Below are positions 51,610 to 56,451 of a DNA stretch of 56,451 nt, in pieces. The stretch spans positions 1 to 56,451 of the forward strand of contig JAFTST010000048.1 of the NCBI GenBank assembly GCA_017467165.1, given 5' to 3'. Under the pieces are notes generated by a model. It was not told the DNA's origin and ran no database searches. It worked only from the letters and a program-made list of their open reading frames with translations. The DNA comes from Clostridia bacterium. Lineage in GTDB: Bacteria > Bacillota > Clostridia > Oscillospirales > CAG-272. The translations under genes were made by a program, and so were the position numbers. Positions within the stretch are counted from its first letter, which is position 1. Every line of letters begins with the position of its first letter.

Positions 51610-51640
51610 CCCCTACGGTTCTATGCCGTAGGGGATTTTC
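51610..51640 (+). terminator. Terminator of the phage-like cluster
   Basis: CCCCTACGG-TTCTATG-CCGTAGGGG then ATTTTCTC: a perfect 9-bp stem directly after the last gene. Confidence 0.85.
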
Positions 51641-51732
51641 TCGACACGGACTCCCACTTTCTTGGAAAATCAGCCTTTTTCGGCATAGTGTGCACAGGAT
51701 GCGTCTTGTAGTATTTTATTTAGCCGCCTTCC

Positions 51733-51761
51733 TTGACAAGTATGCATCTATATGCTAAAAT
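51733..51761 (+). promoter_or_regulatory. Promoter of the DinG-like helicase gene
   Basis: TTGACA (51733-51738), 17-bp spacer ending TGC, TAAAAT (51756-51761). Confidence 0.82.
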
Positions 51762-51787
51762 ATAAGAAAAAACGAAAGGAGAGAAAA

Positions 51788-54139
51788 ATGAGCGCCGAAG
51801 AAGAAAAAAGACTATATATAACGCCGAAAGAGCTATGCCTTATCGCGCGTCGGGGATTTTCAATTCCTGTCGGCAGGACTATTTCAGACGACACCCCGTC
51901 GATATCTCCAAGCACGCCTCACCCCTATCTTTCGGGCGAAATTCTCTCGCTTTCGGTATTTCTCACCGGGTGTGAGCTTTCATCAGACACGGTCACGCTG
52001 ATTTATCCCACCTCTGGCAGAAAAAAGCCGAGAAAGGACGAAGTTGAGCTATCTCGCGGCGAGGGCTTCATACTCTGTCATATAGCGAACACCCTATACG
52101 GAAGGGAGCACTCGCTGAGAATAATCTACCGCGCGTCCGACGGCGAGGTCATAGCCGACAGCACCGAGCGTCCGACGAGTGATGCGGCGCTCACCTTTTT
52201 TGGCAAGTGCCTCAGCGCTCTATCCATATACGGCGGCGCCGCAGTCGAGCGACAGACAGAGAGGCTCCCCTCCTTCAGAGCTCTGAAATTCCCGTACGAA
52301 AACGTCCGCGAGGGACAGCGAGAGCTCGTACGCTCGGCATATCGCGCGATAGCCAAGGGAACGACACTTTTCGCCTCTGCGCCCACAGGTACGGGAAAGA
52401 CGGTTTCGGTGCTCTACCCTGCTCTCAGAGCCCTGGGTGACGGGCGGTGCGACAAGGTCTTCTACCTCACGCCAAAAAGCACAACCGCTGAGGCGGCCAA
52501 GGAATGTCTTGAGCTTTTCCTTGCCTCAGGAGCGAAATCCCGAGCCACGATACTCACCGCCAAGGAAAAGGCGTGCGACGAAAATATGCTCTGCAAGGCT
52601 CCCGAGGGCTGTCGCCGCGAGCTTTCGGTCGGTATGGGCGAGGGGGTCAGGCGCTTATTCGAGCTTAACAAGACGGTTATAGAAAGCTCCGACGTGCAGA
52701 GAGTTGCCAAAGACCTGTCCCTCTGCCCCTACGAGCTGTCGCTGTGCTACTCGGAAATATGCGACGTCGTTATCTGTGACTTCAACTACGTCTTTGACCC
52801 TGCGGTATATCTTCGCAGATATTTCACAGAGGGAGGCAGATACGCCCTTCTCATAGACGAGGCGCACAACCTCCCCGACAGAGCCAGAGAGATGTTCTCC
52901 GCGGAGATATCCACCGAGGAGCTCGGAGTCCTCTGTGAGAGCGAGCTTTTGGGCGAGCACTCTGCGCTGAGAGGCGCTTTGTGTGACGCTAAGGAATCTA
53001 TATTTAACCTTTTCCTCCCATATATCAGGGACGAGATAAGGACGGGCGCTGACGGGAAGGCTGTGGGTGCTACGCATCTGTCTGATATTCCGCACGAGCT
53101 GTACGGAATTCTTGATGCTCTCTTAGCCGAAGCTGACAAGGCTCGACTTGCCGCACGACGCGCAACCGACAAAGAGGCGCACGAGAGAGAGCGGCTTATC
53201 TCCGAAGTGTATTTTAATCTCAGACAGCTTGTCGACACGGCGTACAGATTTGACTCGGGTTATCGGCTATTTGTCTTCCTCGAGGGCGAGAATATGACAG
53301 TTAAGCTGTTTTGTCTTGACACGGGGGCGGCTATTTCAGGAAAGCTGGAGCTCTGTGGCGGCGCGGTATTCTTCTCCGCCACCCTCACCCCGCTGGACTA
53401 CTACGCCTCGCTTCTCGGCGGCGACGGAGCAAGCGACACTCTCGTGGCGCACTCGCCATTTGACACCTCACAGCTCTCGGTATCCATAGTTGACAAGATA
53501 AGCACGCGCTACTCCGAAAGAGAGCGCACTATGCCAGCAGTATGCCGCACCATAGCCGCGACTATGTCGGCAAGGAAGGGACACTATATGGTTTTCGCCC
53601 CGTCCTTCGAATACTGCGAGGCGATATACAAGGCTTTTTCTGAGAAGTACCCGAAAATCAGGTCCATCCTACAACAGAAAAATATGACCTACAGAGAAAG
53701 GCAGGAGTTTCTTTTGGAGTTTCACCGCCACCCCGACGAGTATCTGGTCGGCTTTTCGGTTATGGGTGGAATATACTCGGAGGGAGTTGACCTCGCTGGT
53801 GACAGTCTTATCGGCGCGGTCGTTGTGGGAATAGGTATGCCCTCAATCTCCTACGAGCGCGAGTCTATGCGCGAGTACTACGAGGACAGGTACGAGGCGG
53901 GCGCGCAGTACGCCTACCTTTTCCCGGGAATGAACCGCGTTTTTCAGGCTGCGGGCAGAGTCATTCGCCGCGAGGACGACAGAGGAGTCATAGTCCTGAT
54001 AGACGACCGCTTCGGCGACCCGATATACAAAAAAAGCATCCCCTCCCTATGGAAGAAGATGCGATACGTCGGCGACGCTAAGGAGCTAAAGGAGCGAATC
54101 CTCGCCTTCTGGCGCGAGGTGGACGAGGAAAACAGCTGA
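51788..54139 (+). CDS. DinG/XPD-type iron-sulfur DNA helicase
   Basis: Superfamily 2 helicase of the Rad3/XPD group (783 residues). Walker A APTGTGKT (about 198-205), Walker B IDEAHN with D357, the SATLTPLDYY motif, and motif VI QAAGRVIRREDD. Cysteines C263, C269, C275 and C313 are placed like the 4Fe-4S ligands of the family. A non-helicase N-terminal region of ~170 residues precedes the helicase core. It lacks the DinG exonuclease domain. ATG 51788 follows AAAGGAGAG. Probably acts in DNA repair; it has its own promoter, separate from the phage-like cluster. Confidence 0.9.
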   Translation: MSAEEEKRLYITPKELCLIARRGFSIPVGRTISDDTPSISPSTPHPYLSGEILSLSVFLTGCELSSDTVTLIYPTSGRKKPRKDEVELSRGEGFILCHIANTLYGREHSLRIIYRASDGEVIADSTERPTSDAALTFFGKCLSALSIYGGAAVERQTERLPSFRALKFPYENVREGQRELVRSAYRAIAKGTTLFASAPTGTGKTVSVLYPALRALGDGRCDKVFYLTPKSTTAEAAKECLELFLASGAKSRATILTAKEKACDENMLCKAPEGCRRELSVGMGEGVRRLFELNKTVIESSDVQRVAKDLSLCPYELSLCYSEICDVVICDFNYVFDPAVYLRRYFTEGGRYALLIDEAHNLPDRAREMFSAEISTEELGVLCESELLGEHSALRGALCDAKESIFNLFLPYIRDEIRTGADGKAVGATHLSDIPHELYGILDALLAEADKARLAARRATDKEAHERERLISEVYFNLRQLVDTAYRFDSGYRLFVFLEGENMTVKLFCLDTGAAISGKLELCGGAVFFSATLTPLDYYASLLGGDGASDTLVAHSPFDTSQLSVSIVDKISTRYSERERTMPAVCRTIAATMSARKGHYMVFAPSFEYCEAIYKAFSEKYPKIRSILQQKNMTYRERQEFLLEFHRHPDEYLVGFSVMGGIYSEGVDLAGDSLIGAVVVGIGMPSISYERESMREYYEDRYEAGAQYAYLFPGMNRVFQAAGRVIRREDDRGVIVLIDDRFGDPIYKKSIPSLWKKMRYVGDAKELKERILAFWREVDEENS

Positions 54140-54170
54140 CCCTCGGGGATAGCACTGCGAAAAAAGAAAG

Positions 54171-54190
54171 CCCCGATGAATAAATCGGGG
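54171..54190. terminator. Terminator hairpin after the helicase gene
   Basis: CCCCGAT-GAATAA-ATCGGGG. The T-rich tail lies on the minus-strand side; on the plus strand it only forms a stem. Confidence 0.6.
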
Positions 54191-54280
54191 GAAAAAGGCG
54201 CGCCCTTGGAGATAAAGCCACGAAAATGCGGAGTAAGCTCGGGTTATCACCTCGCCCACTAAATTTTTCCCCAGACACGA

Positions 54281-54315
54281 AAAATTCCCACAGCCAAGTT
54301 TTCTGTGGGAATTTT
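54281..54315. terminator. Bidirectional terminator between the helicase and mtnN
   Basis: AAAATTCCCACAG-n9-CTGTGGGAATTTT: a 13-bp stem with T tracts in both directions, between convergent genes. Confidence 0.88.
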
Positions 54316-54374
54316 CTATTTAACGCCGCCCCGTGTAACGTTTTTGGGCTATCGGCGTCAAGTCTGTTTTGAAA

Positions 54375-55097
54375 TCAGTACTCCCTGACTAACGAGAGGG
54401 TAAGCGCCGTCGAGATTTCCGCCGCTCTTGGAAGAAACGCCGCATATTCCATAGAGGCGTCACCCATAAGGCTGTCGGATATCGCTCTGACGACTATGAA
54501 GGGTGTTTTCGAAACGAAGGCTACCTGAGCGATGGCTCCGCCCTCCATCTCGCAGGCAACGGCGCCGAAGGTATCGGCGATTTTCAGCTTCTCGGAATAA
54601 TCCGACACGAACCTGTCCGCCGTGGCAATTCCGCCTATCCTGTGGCTTATACCCTCGCCATGAGCCGCTCTGACGAGTATATCAAGGGCTCTTCTGTCGG
54701 TGTCAAAATATATTCTGTTGATGCCCGAAATCAGCCCCACGGGGTCACCCAGGGCGCTGGTGTCCATATCCTGCTGGCAGAGCCTGTCGGAGAAGACGAT
54801 ATCCAGCGGCTTCAGCTCGGGTATCAGAGCTCCGCCGACGCCCGTGTTGATAACGAGCCTCGGGGAATAATTCAAAATCATAGCCGTCGCGCACATAGCG
54901 GCGAAAACCTTGCCAATGCCGCACCTGGCGACGACCACAGGCTTATCAAAAAGCCTGCCGAGGTGGAAATCTATGCCGCACAGGGACTCTACCCTGTGCC
55001 CGTCGAGCCTCGATATCAGGCTCGAAACCTCGCTCTCCATAGCGCCGATGATGCCTATGGGAGCTTCGCTTTTCAATGTATCAATACCGTCAGTCAT
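54375..55097 (-). CDS. mtnN: 5'-methylthioadenosine/S-adenosylhomocysteine nucleosidase
   Basis: MtnN splits S-adenosylhomocysteine to adenine and S-ribosylhomocysteine, the substrate of LuxS. The 240-residue protein has IGIIGAMESEVSSL (catalytic Glu), INTGVGGAL, ATADRFV, CEMEGGAIAQVAF and the catalytic VVRAISDS. Start follows AAGGAGCAACT. It lies 66 bp downstream of luxS, so both steps of SAH recycling are in one operon. Confidence 0.96.
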   Translation of the reverse strand: MTDGIDTLKSEAPIGIIGAMESEVSSLISRLDGHRVESLCGIDFHLGRLFDKPVVVARCGIGKVFAAMCATAMILNYSPRLVINTGVGGALIPELKPLDIVFSDRLCQQDMDTSALGDPVGLISGINRIYFDTDRRALDILVRAAHGEGISHRIGGIATADRFVSDYSEKLKIADTFGAVACEMEGGAIAQVAFVSKTPFIVVRAISDSLMGDASMEYAAFLPRAAEISTALTLSLVREY

Positions 55098-55163
55098 AGT
55101 TGCTCCTTAGTACCGTTTTTTAGGGAAAAGCTCGCACGGGTCGAACCCTTTCGCCACTCCGCT

Positions 55164-55622
55164 CTAATATTTGAAGGTATTCTCCCTGCCGAGAAGAACC
55201 GAGAGGTATCTCTCGCACTCGCGCACCGCAGAGGACAAATCGAGCGAAAGGTAGTTTCCGCACTCCTCGCGGCTGGCGCCGGGGACGGCACCTGTGTGAG
55301 AGATAATTTTCCGAAGCACCTCTACAACCACCGAGAGCACCTCGGCGTTATCGGCATCTCTGACGAGCAGATAAAATCCCGTCTGACAGCCCATCGGGCC
55401 AAAGTAGACAACCCTGTCGCCAATCGCGCTGTTTCTCGCGTAGGTGGCGAAAAGATGCTCGACCGTGTGCATAGTGACGTTGTCCATATAGTCGCCCGAG
55501 TTCGGCACTCTGGTGCGCAGGTCGTATGTGGTTATATCACCGTCGATTCTCGACACGTATATGCCCTCGGTGATAAAACCGTGATTAACCGAAAAGGAGG
55601 CGATTCTTCTGAGATTATCCAT
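55164..55622 (-). CDS. luxS: S-ribosylhomocysteine lyase (LuxS)
   Basis: Converts S-ribosylhomocysteine to homocysteine and DPD, the precursor of autoinducer-2. The 152-residue protein keeps the metal ligands (HTVEH and the Cys in EECGNY) and the substrate-binding RVPNSGD and GPMGCQTGFY blocks. Start follows GAAAGGAC. Located between glyS and mtnN on the minus strand. Confidence 0.97.
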   Translation of the reverse strand: MDNLRRIASFSVNHGFITEGIYVSRIDGDITTYDLRTRVPNSGDYMDNVTMHTVEHLFATYARNSAIGDRVVYFGPMGCQTGFYLLVRDADNAEVLSVVVEVLRKIISHTGAVPGASREECGNYLSLDLSSAVRECERYLSVLLGRENTFKY

Positions 55623-55659
55623 TTTTTGTCCTTTCTCAGTCAGGCTTCCGACGAAAAAA

Positions 55660-56451
55660 TCAGAAGCTGAGCCTTTCCTTGATATAAGCCTTAACCTCGG
55701 TCAGGGGAATTCTGACCTGCTGCATAGTATCTCTGTCGCGGATAGTGACGCAGCCGTCGTTTTCGGTATCGAAGTCGTAGGTTATGCAGAAGGGCGTACC
55801 AATCTCGTCCTCTCGGCGATATCTCTTGCCGATAGAGCCTGTTTCGTCAAAGTCAACCGCGAACTCGCGGGCAAGCTCGTCGTAGAGCTCGATCGCCTTC
55901 TCGGAGAGCTTCTTCGACAGAGGAAGCACAGCCGCCTTGATGGGTGCGAGAGCGGGATGCAGGTGAAGAACGACTCTCGTATCGCCTCCCTCAAGCTCCT
56001 CCTCGTCATAAGCGTCGACAAGGAACGCCAGAGCCACGCGATCTGCGCCAAGCGAGGGCTCAATAACGTAGGGGATATAGTGCTCGTTGGTCTCGGGGTC
56101 AAAGTAGGTCATATCCTTGCCTGAGTGGGTCTGATGCTGACCGAGGTCATAGTCTGTTCTGTCGGCTATTCCCCAGAGCTCGCCCCAGCCGAACGGGAAG
56201 AGGAACTCGAAGTCGGTGGTAGCCTTGGAGTAGAAGCAGAGCTCGTCGGGGTCGTGGTCGCGCAGGCGGAGATTTTCCTCTCTCATACCGAGGTTTAAGA
56301 GCCACTTATGGCAGTAGTCCTTCCAATATCTGAACCACTCGAGGTCTGTACCCGGCTTGCAGAAGAACTCAAGCTCCATCTGCTCGAACTCGCGGGTACG
56401 GAAAACGAAGTTGTCGGGGGTAATCTCGTTTCTGAAGGACTTACCAATCTG
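55660..56451 (-). CDS. glyS: Glycyl-tRNA synthetase, single-subunit type (partial, 5' end outside the window)
   Basis: The C-terminal 263 residues of the class II, alpha2-type glycyl-tRNA synthetase. The frame enters at the window edge ([12 protein letters not shown]) and continues with [14 protein letters not shown] (motif 2), [35 protein letters not shown] (motif 3) and the anticodon-binding domain ([15 protein letters not shown]...[26 protein letters not shown]). This is the one-subunit form used by many Gram-positives, not the alpha2beta2 GlyQ-GlyS form. The start lies beyond 56451. Confidence 0.97.
   Translation of the reverse strand, partial: QIGKSFRNEITPDNFVFRTREFEQMELEFFCKPGTDLEWFRYWKDYCHKWLLNLGMREENLRLRDHDPDELCFYSKATTDFEFLFPFGWGELWGIADRTDYDLGQHQTHSGKDMTYFDPETNEHYIPYVIEPSLGADRVALAFLVDAYDEEELEGGDTRVVLHLHPALAPIKAAVLPLSKKLSEKAIELYDELAREFAVDFDETGSIGKRYRREDEIGTPFCITYDFDTENDGCVTIRDRDTMQQVRIPLTEVKAYIKERLSF

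Noticed and set aside
38864..51787. Flanking att sites for the phage-like cluster
   Set aside because: The only shared string I found on both sides is the 7-mer GATTAAC (near 38909 and 51596), which is too short to be meaningful.
51788..54139. DinG-like helicase as part of the phage-like cluster
   Set aside because: It has its own consensus promoter behind a strong terminator and is a common chromosomal gene, so it is treated as a flanking host gene.

Overview
The window is a chromosomal segment of a spore-forming, anaerobic member of the Clostridia, probably near the Oscillospirales or Christensenellales. This rests on the gene content: sigF-spoIIAB-spoIIAA, sigG and a SleB-type cortex hydrolase (endospore formation), an oxygen-sensitive class III ribonucleotide reductase with its activase, a one-subunit glycyl-tRNA synthetase, AddB, LuxS and a Gram-positive rsmG-noc neighbourhood. 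Most genes have strong AGGAGG-like ribosome binding sites. Many sigma-A promoters can be read directly (TTGACA/TTGATT, 17 bp, TATAAT/TAAAAT). No tRNA, rRNA or CRISPR array was recognised.

Layout. 1-262: two copies of a hairpin repeat. 263-10719: housekeeping genes for tRNA, rRNA and translation (queA, trmK, prfB, an RsmF-like methyltransferase, ylmH, rsmG), with dapA, a NIF3-like protein, an M16 peptidase and a PpiC-type isomerase. 10720-12104: a MITE-like element, a ParB/Noc-like protein reduced to its DNA-binding part, and a second hairpin-repeat array. 12105-19912: a large unknown coiled-coil protein, a KDPG aldolase fused to a VOC domain, an orphan OmpR-type regulator, addB and a CarD-type factor. 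20280-25868 (minus strand): groES-groEL, the spoIIA operon, two small unknown genes and sigG, whose upstream region matches a sigma-F promoter. 26060-30322: an anaerobic nucleotide-reduction module of activase, reductase with a fused glutaredoxin-like domain, and an unusual thioredoxin reductase. 30352-31874: a small accessory islet with a replication-initiator-like protein and a divergent XRE/AbrB pair around palindromic operators. 31959-38863: a phosphoribosyltransferase, SleB, an amino-acid ABC transporter preceded by paired ARG-box-like sites, and an ABC-F ATPase.

39159-51584 is the most unusual part: one co-directional, tightly overlapping cluster of phage structural genes. It holds small and large terminase, portal, a helical protein, a 47-residue peptide, a scaffold-like protein, major capsid, a head-tail adaptor-like protein, a giant tail-nozzle-like protein with inserted BspA-type leucine-rich repeats, two small proteins and three membrane proteins. 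There is no recognisable integrase, replication, repressor, tape-measure or endolysin gene, and the base composition looks like the host. It could be a domesticated particle or gene-transfer-agent-like locus, a cryptic podovirus remnant, or part of an element that uses helper functions.

51788-56451: a DinG/XPD-type Fe-S helicase, then on the minus strand glyS (cut by the window end), luxS and mtnN. The last two together recycle S-adenosylhomocysteine.
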